64,000 nt of DNA. It comes from Pisolithus tinctorius (taxonomy: Eukaryota; Basidiomycota; Agaricomycetes; Boletales; Pisolithaceae). Shown here one piece after another: positions 29,083-39,515 of this stretch; position 1 is the first letter of the stretch; each line of letters starts with the position of its first letter. Below the pieces are notes generated by a model. The model made no database searches, was not told where the DNA came from, and saw only the letters and a program-made list of their open reading frames with translations. The stretch spans positions 62,001-126,000 of the forward strand of contig JANFAH010000011.1 of assembly GCA_024663395.1 (NCBI GenBank), read 5' to 3'. A program made the translations under genes and the position numbers.

Positions 29083-29445
29083 GGGGGTCTCAAGGCTGAG
29101 TGATGTGATTTGTAGATGGTTTGCCAACTGGACAATCTATGATTGAACCGGTTCGGATGCGGACAAACCAGTTTTAGCTGATGCATCATGGCTGGCACGT
29201 TCTCTTGCTGCATGCCGGCTTGGTCCTTTACTAGCGCTGGAGATCGCTTAAGTACAACTTTAACCTCGACGGACAGCTTCTTGGAGGTTCTCCAAGCTAT
29301 TCTGAAGACTACTCTTGCAAGGCCTTTCGACTCTCCATTGGGAAGTTCAATTTTGCGCCTCCTGGCACTCACGAGGCAGTGACGGACAACGTTTCAACTT
29401 TCTTCACCTGCGACCTTCGCAGGCACGCACAACGGGATTACAACC
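29083..29445. promoter_or_regulatory. Divergent promoter region ITPA/BOI
   Basis: This gap separates the ITPA start (minus) from the BOI start (plus). A minus-strand frame of 102 codons covers much of it, but it is Lys/Arg-rich without family features. No clear TATA box. Confidence 0.35.
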
Positions 29446-32400
29446 ATGCCAGAATATGTTTATGCACTTCACGACTTTCATCCAGAGAATGACGACGAGA
29501 TAGCTTTCCGGGTTGGAGAACCCATTGAGATCGTAGAGAAGGACGAGCAGTATGGTGACGGCTGGTGGCAGGTAAGCTGACTTCTATTGCTGTCATTAGC
29601 CTCAAGATGCTGCACGTGGCCCCTTCCCGCAGCCCAGGCGTGCAGTGTGTTATGCCTTGCTATCTTCTGGGGAAGACATGATGCAACAATTCGACTGATC
29701 TATTACTCTCTTAGGGTCGGAACTTAGAGGGTAAAATTGGTCTCTTTCCGGGTAATTACACGACCCCGGCAGAGCCAATTTCCACTCAGTCTAGTTCCTT
29801 ACGGCCATTTCCAGAGGAGTCAAAATCGACGTCATTAACCGGAGGCGAACTAGAATCTAAGATAGGTGTTGCTGTGGAAGGTCCGAGCTCGGCCGAGGGG
29901 GAGGTGATGAAAGCCACAATGACCGATGTCCAAAAAGCAATCGAGCAGCTCGGGAATAACGACAACGACCGCGACGGTGCTGGAAGCTTCAGCTTTGCAA
30001 GTAGTCGAGATGGGGATACCGATGATGGGCAGACGGACGGGGAAATAGGAGTCGCAAACGGCGGCAATGGCTGGCATCGCAATGCGCGAGACAAGTTGGC
30101 GCAGGAAGCGCGCAAGGTTGTTGAAGAGAAAGCAGCGGCTGAGGCGGCCTTGCGATTGGCTCCCCCAATCGACGTTGAGCTGAGCGACGAGAGCGAAGGC
30201 GAAGATGACGATAGTGCTTTACAACACTTGCAGAACATGCACTTCACGCATGATCATCCTCATATCCCTGAAGAAGATGAAGAAGAATTCTCGCGCCGCA
30301 GTCTTCAGAGAGATCGCAAACGCAATGATTCCACGGACACATCCTCTGCCATTCTTCCTCCAGAAGACGTCCCAATACCAAAGAGAGATTCCACAAGCCT
30401 CAGGAAATCTTTGGAGAAAGCGGCGGCCTGTGTTTCAAGTTCGCTACCTCGTTCTTCTCGCTCGCCGCTACCCGATAGGCAACGTTCCCCTTCACTGCTG
30501 CCCACTCCAACCTCCGCCAATGTGCCGGGTACCCAAGCACCGCGACCGCCATCAGCGAATCTAGTGCCGTTACCTGCCAGTCCTACACCAAGCGCTCAAG
30601 TGACGTGTACCTCTAATTCGGCACGCGATGGACGCGAGGTACTTAGTGGACTTCCTTCCCCCACCCTAACCGCTGGTAGTAGCCATCGAAACTCCGCTCA
30701 GCCTTCGAAGCATAATTCAGCGCTATCCATCAAATCCGCAACGACCACGTCGCAGTCACAACCACAGGACATGGAGAATGAGATCAAATCAGCTTCTCCG
30801 TCCGAATGGAGTGTCGAGGATGTCGTCGACTGGCTCAAATCTAAGGGTTTCGGTCAGGATGTATGCGACAAGTTCATCGGTAAGCAGCTAAATTATTTTA
30901 AGGCACGCATGAGTACTGATCTCGCTTTGACAACTTAGAGCAAGAGATCACTGGGGATGTCCTGCTTGAGCTCGATATCAACCTCCTCAAGACTGAAATT
31001 GGTATTGTCGCCTTTGGCAAGCGTATGCGTATCGCCAATGCCATAGCCGAGCTCCACCGCTCCCCAGCTGCCCCCATACCCGAGAACCAAGTTGCATCCT
31101 CGACACCGTCCCTCCCCCATTCGCAGCTGGCGTCACCTATTCCCCCGGCGTATTCATACCCACATTCCCGTACGGCGTCTATAACGAATTCGTTGAACAG
31201 TCCATCGTTCGCCGCAAGCATGGTAAACGCCCAAGCAGCGATACCACCAAGCTCTGTCTTGCTGGGCGTGGGATCTCCCGGAAGTCCAAACCCAGATATC
31301 ATGGCCAGTCCAATCACTCCCAACCGGATGTCGAGTCTTTCTGGTACAGGTGCCAGCCTGAGCAATACCTCTCCGAGAATATCGGTGAGGGGGTCCGTCG
31401 ACGGTAATGGTATCGCCGCAGGCATTGAGAAGGCTACGCTACTCGGGACCACTGGGTTAGGCCTGAATGTTCCACGTTCCGGGCAGTTTGTCGCTGTCTC
31501 CCAGTGACCCTTCCCTTAATAAACATGATGAAGAAACTGTCGTAGGATCTGGCGCACTTACTGATGAAGATGAGCGTGGTGCTCTGAGCGACGTCAGTGT
31601 TTCTTTCTCTATTTGGCCAAGTGATTTAATGGAATATCTTCTAGGGCGAGGCTGCTCGTTCTTCCTCACGACAACATCGTCGCTTGTTTGGACGTTCGAC
31701 CGAATCGTCTGCGTCTGCGAAGGACAAAAGATCTTCGACTAACTCCAAGGACGGTGCATCATCCGGTACTGCATCGCCGAGACCGATGCGAGCATCTTCG
31801 GACGAAGCATCTGTTGTCAGTCGTCCAAGCCGTGCCAAACGCAACGTGGATGTGGCCAATAAGGGAACGGAACGGTTGAGTCTGTTCGGAGCCACATTTC
31901 CAGCCTCGCTGGGAAAGTCTCGGAAGCCCCCGCCGAGGATCACTTCGTATGTCTTTCTCGTTTGATGTCTCAATCAGAGGCGTGGGCTCACTGTTGTCGC
32001 TCCATTAAAGGACAATACTGGACGACAACGGATCGATGGAAAAGGGAGATAAACCCTCCTCGCTGGGCCTTTCGCGACTTTATAGGAAATCTTCTGGTCG
32101 TCCCTCCACATCAGATGGCAGATTAGGCGGTGATGACCCCTTCAGGAAGGGCAAGTTCTCGCCTGACAAGACAAGGTTTCCCAGCCCCACCGGGGAAACC
32201 CAGCCAGAAAAAGACCGTGGTTCGAAAGACTCGGCGGCGCTTGTTAAGCGATCTCGCACCCTTTCTACCGCGGGGGCGACGAAGCCAGGCACACGTGCTC
32301 CCACTACTCTTACACCCGGCAAGAGTGTCATCGAGCAGATTGGCGAAGCTGATCACGCCGGATGGATGCGGAAGAAGGGTGATCACTATAACTCCTGGAA

Positions 32401-33580
32401 ACTGCGGTACTTCATCATTAAAGGGCCACATTTATATATCTTGCGGACTAGTAGTAAGACGGTAAGGCTTTTAGTCTGTTTCTGGGTGTTTCGGGTATTC
32501 AAACACCACCCAGGAGACAAAGATCAAGGGTTACATCAATGTCTCTGGCTACAAGGTTGTGGCGGATGAGAACGTTGATCCTGGACGTTATGGTTTCCGG
32601 ATCATCCATGAAGCAGACAAGATGCACTCCTTCAGTTCAGACGAACAGATGGTTGTGCGTGAGTGGATGAAGGCTATCATGAAAGCCACCATTGGTAGGG
32701 ATTATACGAGTTCGTGTCTACCTTTTTTCGGTACCTGTGGAAGATGCTGACTGCCTGCATAGAGCCCGTGGTATCCTCAGTGAATATCCCTACCATACCG
32801 TTGACAGTCGCACAAGCCATGAACCCTGCGCCAAGACCCCCGTCGCCAACAGCACGGGACGCCATACAGAAGGCATTGAGGCGTGAAAACCCCAACCAGC
32901 TCTCGACGCGAGATGCCCGCGTGCTCATGAGACTGCCCTCGGAAGACAATCCCCAAGTGGAGGATTCCCAAGAAAAGGAGAAGTCGAGATTAGATCAAAT
33001 CGTCTCCGCCATCAACGACACCAGTGAATCTAACTCGAGCTTATCGACTCCTAGAGGGTCCACACTAGCGCCACCTCGGCCGTTGAGAGAAGTTCGCCGG
33101 ACAAACGTTCAGGTCAACGATGGTGTTGGTTTTATTTCATTTTTCGGTGCAATTCTATACATGCTGACGTTCTAGTAGCCCACTATTGACAATAGCTTGA
33201 TCCCATGGGCCAATTCGCACCTGCCGCAACCACTCCAAGTAGTAGATCCTACTGGGCCGCTGTTCGGTGGCCTTGCTATCCTCCGACTAGCTGAATCCGT
33301 GGTAGGAAAATCGACGTCACCACCCATTGCTGACTCGGCATTCCCGTCCGGACCTAGTGACGACAAATTGGAGGGCCTTTTCCGTCTTTTTGATTTCCTT
33401 CTCGACAACGACGTGAAAGTGGGGAATGTGAGCATAAATGATGTTCGGCAGGGCAAGAGAGACAAAGTGGTGCAGCTCTTGAAAGCGTTGAAGGCCTGGG
33501 AAGATAGACGTAAGGATATCCTACGCTCGATGGGCCAAGGGTCAGCTCAGGGCGGTACGTTCATGACCCTGCGGAGATGA
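29446..33580 (+). CDS. BOI1: BOI1/2-type SH3-SAM-PH protein with CH-like tail
   Basis: A polarity scaffold; yeast Boi1/2 bind Cdc42-pathway proteins and exocytic machinery at the bud cortex. The SH3 domain covers residues 1-58 (YALHDFHPENDDEIAFRVGE, GLFPGNYTT). A long Ser/Pro/Thr-rich disordered region follows. The SAM domain is at about 405-470 (WSVEDVVDWLKSKGFG, then EQEITGDVLLELDINLLK across an intron). The PH domain (about 850-950) starts HAGWMRKKGDHYNSWKLRYF and continues FRIIHEADKMHSFSSDEQMV. The last ~125 residues (SLIPWANSHLPQPLQ, VDPTGPLFGGLAILRLAE, DVKVGNVSINDVRQGKRDKV) resemble a calponin-homology domain. About 1,150-1,200 aa over roughly nine exons. Its last codons are copied at 35.92 kb. 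Confidence 0.87.
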
Positions 33581-34760
33581 TGATCGATAAAGAAAGAGAA
33601 AACGACGATCCACACATGACATTTTACCCTGAGGTTATTGGACTCAGAACAGCATTCCCTTCGCTCCTTCTATATCACCCCTGAACAGATATAGTCACTC
33701 CTTTGCATTGAACTGGTATTTCGTTCTTTAATTTGGATACCCTGGATTTGGAGGTCCGTATTTATTCCGGGTGCTTAGGTTAGGTTAAATGGCTAGCGAA
33801 TGCGTATTTGAAAACAAGAGAGCTACAAGGTTCTATGAGGACGAGACAATCTATAGCTTGGCAGACGACTTCGGGGCTGAGCCTGGCATCTTGGTATGGA
33901 CTCCAGAAGCTATGAGCCGGTGGTTTGTAGCATCCCAAATCTTCGGATAACATGAGAAACTGGAGGAAAACTACATGAGAAGGATGATGATATACCTCAC
34001 AACGCGAGGTTAGTACTCTACTCCCGCAGCTCAGCGTTGTGGACACGATGCGGAGTCGGTCACCCCTGAAGAAAGGAGTGGATGGATAATGTGTGCGCAC
34101 CGGAAGATTGATAGGGAGTTGGACGTACACCATAGCTGGGGCATGGTACAACACGTTTAGGGATTTAGATACCCCGAATTCAGCGTGCCCTGTGGTTACC
34201 AGGCTAAGAAGTGCCATCGGCATCGTCGAACAGCTGGACAAATGTTAGCCCCAGGCATTGACTACCAGTGTCCAATCGACATGCTTGTCTACCAACAACG
34301 CAGAACAACCGCCGTGCAGAGCTCCGTTTCCGTTAATCATATCTGTGACACGCATATATAGAGAACGTCAACTTGAAGGAGCTTGGGAAATCAGCGGTAT
34401 TCTTACCCTCTTCCACCGTAATTTCGTAGACGATACGACCTTCAAGTTTTCCTGGCTCCTCCGCCTTCTTCAGCACTGACATCTCTTTCCAAAGAACTCG
34501 AGAAGCTATCTCTGGCTCGAAACCCTTGACTCCCTCTGCATTGACCTTCTTTATTTGCTCACAAAGAACATCGAAGAATGCTTGCTTGACCTCTGTGGAC
34601 ACATTACCACCGATGAGGGAGACGTCGACATATTCCCTCGTGTCCATTTTTCAACCTTGAGAACACCAGTACCACCGGATCGGTGATCGAGGTCGAACGG
34701 GGCGCACGAACAGACGAAATATCTACTATAGCTTCAGCGAGAATCGACCGGCGTCATTAC
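33540..34760. repeat. Segmental duplication, unit A
   Basis: Unit A of a direct duplication. It begins within the last codons of the BOI gene (ccctgcggagatgat near 33570), includes shared sequence such as tttggataccctgga near 33733, the whole thioesterase copy A and its upstream DNA. Unit B at 35.92-37.11 kb matches it in order and orientation with clear divergence, so this is not a recent event. Confidence 0.75.
33851..34647 (-). CDS. Hotdog thioesterase, tandem copy A (intact)
   Basis: Exon 1 (start 34647) encodes MDTREYVDVSLIGGNVSTEV and GFEPEIASRVLWKEMSVLKK, ending ITVEE. Introns join to DMINGNGALHGGCSALLVDK, which carries the HGG motif of the PaaI/ACOT13 hotdog family, then CSTMPMALLSLVTTG, SKSLNVLYHAPAMV, GDRLRIVSTTLSCGSRVLTS and IWDATNHRLIASGVHTKMPG, with a stop at 33851. 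Every join keeps frame with plausible GT/AG sites, so this copy appears functional. It is probably an acyl-CoA or related thioesterase; the substrate cannot be told. It is the downstream member of the tandem array and lies about 270 bp after the convergent BOI stop. Confidence 0.75.
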
Positions 34761-35914
34761 GCCGCAAATTGCCCAGGACCGAAGGTACACCAAATTGATT
34801 GATTTGTGCGTTATGTAAGACACCGTTCCTAGTACCGCTTTGACCACCAGTGCAAAATTCAGTCAGCTACAGTGGGGTATGACAACTTGTGCATAGACTA
34901 CATGATCCCCATCAACAACATTGTGCTCGTCGCTTACAAGTTGAGCCTGCTCAAGTAAAGTCAAAGTCTTCAGTTGTCGGTGCCCAGTTTTACTGGGCAA
35001 TCAATGTGAGAGGCGTATCACGGCTTGCATTCGAAGCCAGATTGGGGTTACCACAACCTGAACCTGTCAAATAACATTTCCAGAAGCGAACATTAGCTTC
35101 CCTTTCCTAATAGTTCGCCCATTTCTGAGCAGATTCTATACCAGTAGAACCGCGGGATCTATAATGAAAGAACACTTACATTCATGAGGTTGCGACTCGA
35201 TGATATCCTTGCCTTTCCTATAATATCCTCCTCCAATGCTTGTTGTTCATTTTCATCCATTGTTACTTGGGGTTTCACCTCGAGCACCCTTGTCTCTATT
35301 CGCGTCACCGTTATCTCCCGCTCTCGGGAGCCTTGATGCGCAGCGCCGCACTGAGCATGACCACGCTTACGCCGCCTGGGTCCACTCGGACACGCAGCGA
35401 CGTCAAGACTTCCTGGCTGGAAAGCTCCCACCTAATCCCGCGGACGTGGAGCAGGTTGATGGAATGGACATAACTGCCCACTACTGAGTAGCACGGTCAT
35501 CGTCACTGGTCCCGAGAGCAATTATATGCCCATTTGCGTGACACGATTATTCGAGCCCTTATCCAAGTCCTCGGATTCGTCGAGCATCGGCCCGGAGTGC
35601 ATTGACACTTGGTTATTGGCACGATACATATACATCGGATATTTGCGGTTGGTTTCCGTCTTTCGTGTAGACCTAGTCTCGGCACCAGACACTTTCGTCC
35701 TTGCCTCGGAAAGCCTCGGGACCTGTTTTAGCGCACGACAGCTAAGGGGGTTTCAGCCCCGTGTGTCCTAAAATGGCGGGTTACAAGACTAGTGAAGACC
35801 AGAGCTCAACTGACCGAAAGACATCTGCACTTGATTAAAATGGACGGAAGGCTTCCACGTGCCCCGTTAGCGACTCTTCAATAGTAGCAAGTTTTGCAGA
35901 GGGATATCCTACGT
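34761..35914. other. Spacer between duplication units
   Basis: Short frames occur on both strands around 35159-35487 and 35503-35771 with no family resemblance. This spacer has no counterpart that I can see next to units B or C. Nothing else was identified. Confidence 0.35.
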
Positions 35915-37110
35915 TCAATGACAGCTCAAAGGGGAACTTTTTTATGGCCCTGCGGAGATGATCGAATGATGATCGTTAGTGAGAGAATGACGACCACGTG
36001 ACACTTTCACCGAACAACAGTCATCCCGTCGCACTGAATTGATTTGGTATTTCGCTCTTTCTACCGCAATTTGGATACCCTGGAACTGCAGATCCCTATC
36101 TATTTCGAGTATGATTCGGAAACAGTGCTCTAATAGGTTAAGTAGAGTAGCTAGTAGCATGCGCCCGTAAAAAACTAGACAATTGCAGAAGGGACAGAGC
36201 TACAGCTTGGCAGTTGACTTGGTGGTTGAGGCTAGCATTATGGTGTGGACCCCAGAGGCTACAAGTCGGTGGTTTGTAGCGTCCCAAATCTTATAGCATG
36301 AGAAATTGACGAAAATTCATGTGAGAGGACGAATGATATACCTCACAACAAGAGGTCAACACCCGACTCCCGTAGCTCAGCGTTGTGGACACGATGCGGA
36401 GCCGGTCACCCCTAAAGAAAGGACTTTGTAAGGCGCACACTGGAGGATTGACACGGACTTGGACGCACACCATGGCTGGGCCGTGGTACAGTATGTTGAG
36501 GGATTTAGATACCCCGAACTCGACGCGGCCTGTTGTCGCTAGGCCAAGAAGTATCACCGGCATCCTCGAACAGCTAGGCGAGTGTTAGTCGTAGGCATAA
36601 ACTACCGGTGAGATCCAGTCGACATGCTTGTCTATCAACAACGCCGAACAACCACCGTGCAGGGCTCCGTTTAGATTAACCATGTCTGTGACGTGCGATG
36701 GACGACGGAGCAAGCATCAACTTGAAGGAGCTCACTGAGACATCAACAGTATCCCTACCCTCTCCCACAGAGATTTCAAAGACAGTACGAGCTTCAAGTT
36801 TTTCCGGCTCCTCGGCTTTTTTTCCGCATTGACATCTCCATCCAAACTGTTCGGGAGGCTATCTCGGGCTCGAAACCCTTGTATCGCTTTGCCTTTGCGT
36901 TCTTTATTCGCGCAAAAAAAGCATCGAAGAAAGCTTGCTTGAGCTTTGTTGAGACATTACCACCGATGAGAGAGATGTCGACATGTTCCCTGACGTCCAT
37001 TTTTCAATCTCGGGAAGGCCAGTCCGAGTCAGGGATTGAAATTGTGAAGGAGTGCAGGAATAGGCGAAGCGCCTTCATGTGAGAAATGACTCGGGTCGGC
37101 GTCAACGTCC
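35915..37110. repeat. Segmental duplication, unit B
   Basis: Unit B repeats the BOI-tail sequence (ccctgcggagatgat near 35948), the tttggataccctgga segment near 36071, a full thioesterase frame and its upstream sequence (agtccgagtcagggattga near 37020). It lies in the same orientation as unit A. Confidence 0.72.
36199..37000 (-). pseudogene. Hotdog thioesterase, tandem copy B (one frameshift)
   Basis: Same exon layout as copy A: MDVREHVDISLIGGNVSTKL, then GFEPEIASRTVWMEMSMRKK, where a run of seven A on the coding strand (T7 at 36817-36823) throws the frame into an early stop at 36794. One base fewer would continue as AEEPEKLEARTVFEISVGE. Downstream exons are well kept: MVNLNGALHGGCSALLIDK, SKSLNILYHGPAM, GDRLRIVSTTLSYGSRVLTS, IWDATNHRLVASGVHTIM, with a stop at 36199. 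A single lesion in an otherwise conserved frame means either a young pseudogene or a homopolymer sequencing error. Confidence 0.7.
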
Positions 37111-37324
37111 CATACATCACCCGCGAGGCACATATCACGGAGAAACATAAGAGCAGCTTCCAAATAAGATGTAACCACCTCCCTCCCATTGCTAGTGAGT
37201 TACACTTGATAGTACTACTAGACCACTGCGAGCTCCCTGCGGCTATTAGTGCGAGTCTCATGCGAAAGTGACCGATGTCGTTGAAACGCGGACTAGTGGT
37301 CAAAACCTCATCAAATCACCTCAG

Positions 37325-37786
37325 CTAAGTTTCAGGTGAACCTGGTACTGAGGTGAGCCGTACTGTATGAGTCTGTAAGCAACTCAACTTTGTCGATGAT
37401 TCTTTTTGGTCAATTATCCTTGGCCACCCCAGCAAGGGTCTTGTTGGAAACGATAAATATCCGCTGGTCACGGAGATTTGCTACACCCAAGCTGTTCTTG
37501 ACGCTCTGACGTGTCTCCGCTCACGAGCAATATGACAGAACTGCTCTCGACAGCCTGCATCCTCGTTAGCATCGTAACCACGTCCTTCATGACGTTAAGG
37601 ATTTGTTGGTCGAGTTTGGAGCGGACGATGAAAGTGGGGATTTTAAAACGACGCAGTTTGCGAGTATGGCGTGGTTGGTCATCGCAAAGCAGTTGTCAAA
37701 GAGCACAAGGATGCAATCAGAGACGTAGAGACTTTGAGAGTTGAAATACTGTGAATCAGGATTGTCAGCGTGTCAGAGCTGGGCAT
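37325..37786 (-). pseudogene. Truncated IRG-like GTPase remnant
   Basis: This stretch aligns along its length with the last third of the intact IRG-like gene at 41324-41790, from just after the G3 motif to the C-terminus (shared DNA such as caaagagcacaaggatgcaat and catgacgttaaggatttgtt). Stops and small indels break it: the equivalent of DWQYFNS carries a stop. The N-terminal coiled coil and G1 are absent. Homology ends near 37786, where it abuts the thioesterase stub, and near 37330 on the other side. Confidence 0.8.
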
Positions 37787-37794
37787 GAGCTCTG

Positions 37795-37845
37795 TGACAC
37801 ATTACCACCGATGAGGGAGATGTCGACGTGTTCCCTAGTGCCCAT
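37795..37845 (-). pseudogene. Thioesterase stub, copy C (first codons only)
   Basis: Starting at the ATG at 37845, the frame reads MGTREHVDISLIGGNVS, matching the first 17 residues of copies A and B. It then runs directly into the IRG remnant and stops. Upstream DNA (to about 38035) also matches the promoter side of units A and B (gaaggtcagtctgagtcagcga; ccccgcaatttgcgcagg). It is a breakpoint product, not a gene. Confidence 0.75.
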
Positions 37846-38035
37846 TTTTCAATCTTGAGAAGGTCAGTCTGAGTCAGCGATCGAGGTCGTGGAGGGGTGT
37901 ATGAACAGGCGGAATACCTTCTTGCCCCGCAATTTGCGCAGGGTAACCCATACCACGGGGAACCGTCGGACCATGTAGACAGCTCCGAGCCAAAGTAACA
38001 CTTTCCAATCGCCAGTGAGTTACACTATGATACCC

Positions 38036-38549
38036 ACTCTTCCAGTGTCAATGCCATATCTGCATGTGCTGAAGGGATCTAACAAGGCCCCTTGGCTAAG
38101 TAGAAAGTATTCTTGCCGCGCAGGTGCTGTTAGTTTGGTGGTATTCTACTACTAGACATCGTAAGATCTGCTATACCTTGATGTTTGTGTTTTCTCGATT
38201 TCACTTCACACTTGTTGCACTGGGACCACGCTCGCCACAAAAAGGAAGCTTCAAAAAGTTCAGAGGTACAAGAATATTTAGATCGTGCACGAAAGGAACA
38301 CAGACAAAAGGGGTGAGATGTGACCAACGGGACGACGATTCAGATCGAGGAGTGGGTGATTAAAAATTGCTTCGCCTCCAGGCCAGCGAGATGTGATAGA
38401 TTCTCCTGGACCGCATTGAGGCGACCTTGCGCACTGACACCGGGAAATCTTCGATGTCAGAGAATATCTTGTCGTCAGGATTTTGAACTTACACATTATA
38501 CAGCAGTGGTTGATGTGTTTGTCGGCGCGAAAGTGATTGGGGTCGATGA
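38036..38549. other. Intergenic
   Basis: Downstream of the membrane ORF. Overlapping short frames on both strands are not supported. No repeat was recognised beyond the copy C upstream match that ends near 38035. Confidence 0.35.
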
Positions 38550-39515
38550 TCAAAGCAATGTTGACCGTTCGGAGACCGACTCCGCAAGGTAACTTTCAAA
38601 GACTTGGTAGGCATCGCGGGCGTCTTGGAACAGGCCGACCAACATTGCTTTCTCCGTTTTCGACCAGGTGCCATCATCCCACTCGGAAGTGTCAAAGTCG
38701 AAGTCTCCCCTCCATCTGATACGATCGAGGATGATGGTCTTCCATCTCCTCCACGCCTTGGTGTTCGGAGTAGGCAACAGCTCATTCATGACCTTCTCTG
38801 CCTTTTCAGTCTGCAAGAGAAGGAGCGCGAACACCACCCCACTAGTGGCGAGTACCGAACGTGTATTTTGTGAGTTTCCGCTGGCAGAGACGTCGCACCA
38901 GAACGCTCTATACAGTCGTTTCCGCAGCACATGCGCAGGCAGCAAAAAAATTACTACTATCATCGTGGGATGGATCGCCGGCAATGCGAATTTTGTATTG
39001 GAACGCTCCAGGAGTAAGACCGCTAAAATAATGAGGAATACGTGCAGGTACACTGTCAGTAGGCGTACACGCGACACGGCATGAAATGGAATAATTGTCT
39101 CGCTACGAGTGATTGAGGAGACTGCAGGCCCTGTCCCTCTCAACAAGACGATTTCCCTGTCGGAGCTGAGGATGTACTCTCCAGGAGGCGGAGCTTCCAC
39201 CGTGCAGTGGCGGATGATTGGGGTTCTTGCTATCGCTTCTGATGATGTCCAAAAACAAATAATGGCACACCAGAACGCTTCGCAAAAAGACCAAGGGTCC
39301 AGAGCCAGCAGTGCCACCCAGATGTACGCCAGAACAAAGAAGACAGAGAAGTAATGAAAGACAGAATCGGCATTGGCCAGCATTCGGGAACGTTGGGGCG
39401 GGACGCGATGAATGTCAGTAGTAGTGACGCTAACAGGTTGCGTATTCCTGCTTACCACCTCGATGCTAGTCTCGGCCGCACATGCATCCAGAATCAGTGC
39501 TGCCACACCGTGCAT
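38550..39515 (-). CDS. Multi-pass membrane protein, unknown family, 321 aa
   Basis: An intronless frame from MHGVAALILDACAAETSIEV has four to five hydrophobic segments: VFHYFSVFFVLAYIWVALLA, FCEAFWCAIICFW, LLTVYLHVFLIILAVLLLE, PAIHPTMIVVIFLLPAHVL and SVLATSGVVFALLLL. A soluble C-terminus rich in Trp, Asp and Lys follows (DFDFDTSEWDDGTWSKTEKA), ending ESVSERSTLL. I do not recognise the family. Its start overlaps the end of the HET frame by 22 bp in another frame, and the same frame stays open upstream for about 130 nt (ELTEAPSGIVIEEM), so the true start may be further upstream or in another exon. Likely membrane-located; function unknown. Confidence 0.55.
   Translation of the reverse strand: MHGVAALILDACAAETSIEVVSRNTQPVSVTTTDIHRVPPQRSRMLANADSVFHYFSVFFVLAYIWVALLALDPWSFCEAFWCAIICFWTSSEAIARTPIIRHCTVEAPPPGEYILSSDREIVLLRGTGPAVSSITRSETIIPFHAVSRVRLLTVYLHVFLIILAVLLLERSNTKFALPAIHPTMIVVIFLLPAHVLRKRLYRAFWCDVSASGNSQNTRSVLATSGVVFALLLLQTEKAEKVMNELLPTPNTKAWRRWKTIILDRIRWRGDFDFDTSEWDDGTWSKTEKAMLVGLFQDARDAYQVFESYLAESVSERSTLL

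Noticed and set aside
31025..31507. Separate gene in the Ser/Pro-rich middle of the BOI gene
   Set aside because: It continues the BOI frame from the SAM domain through splice sites and has no independent start.
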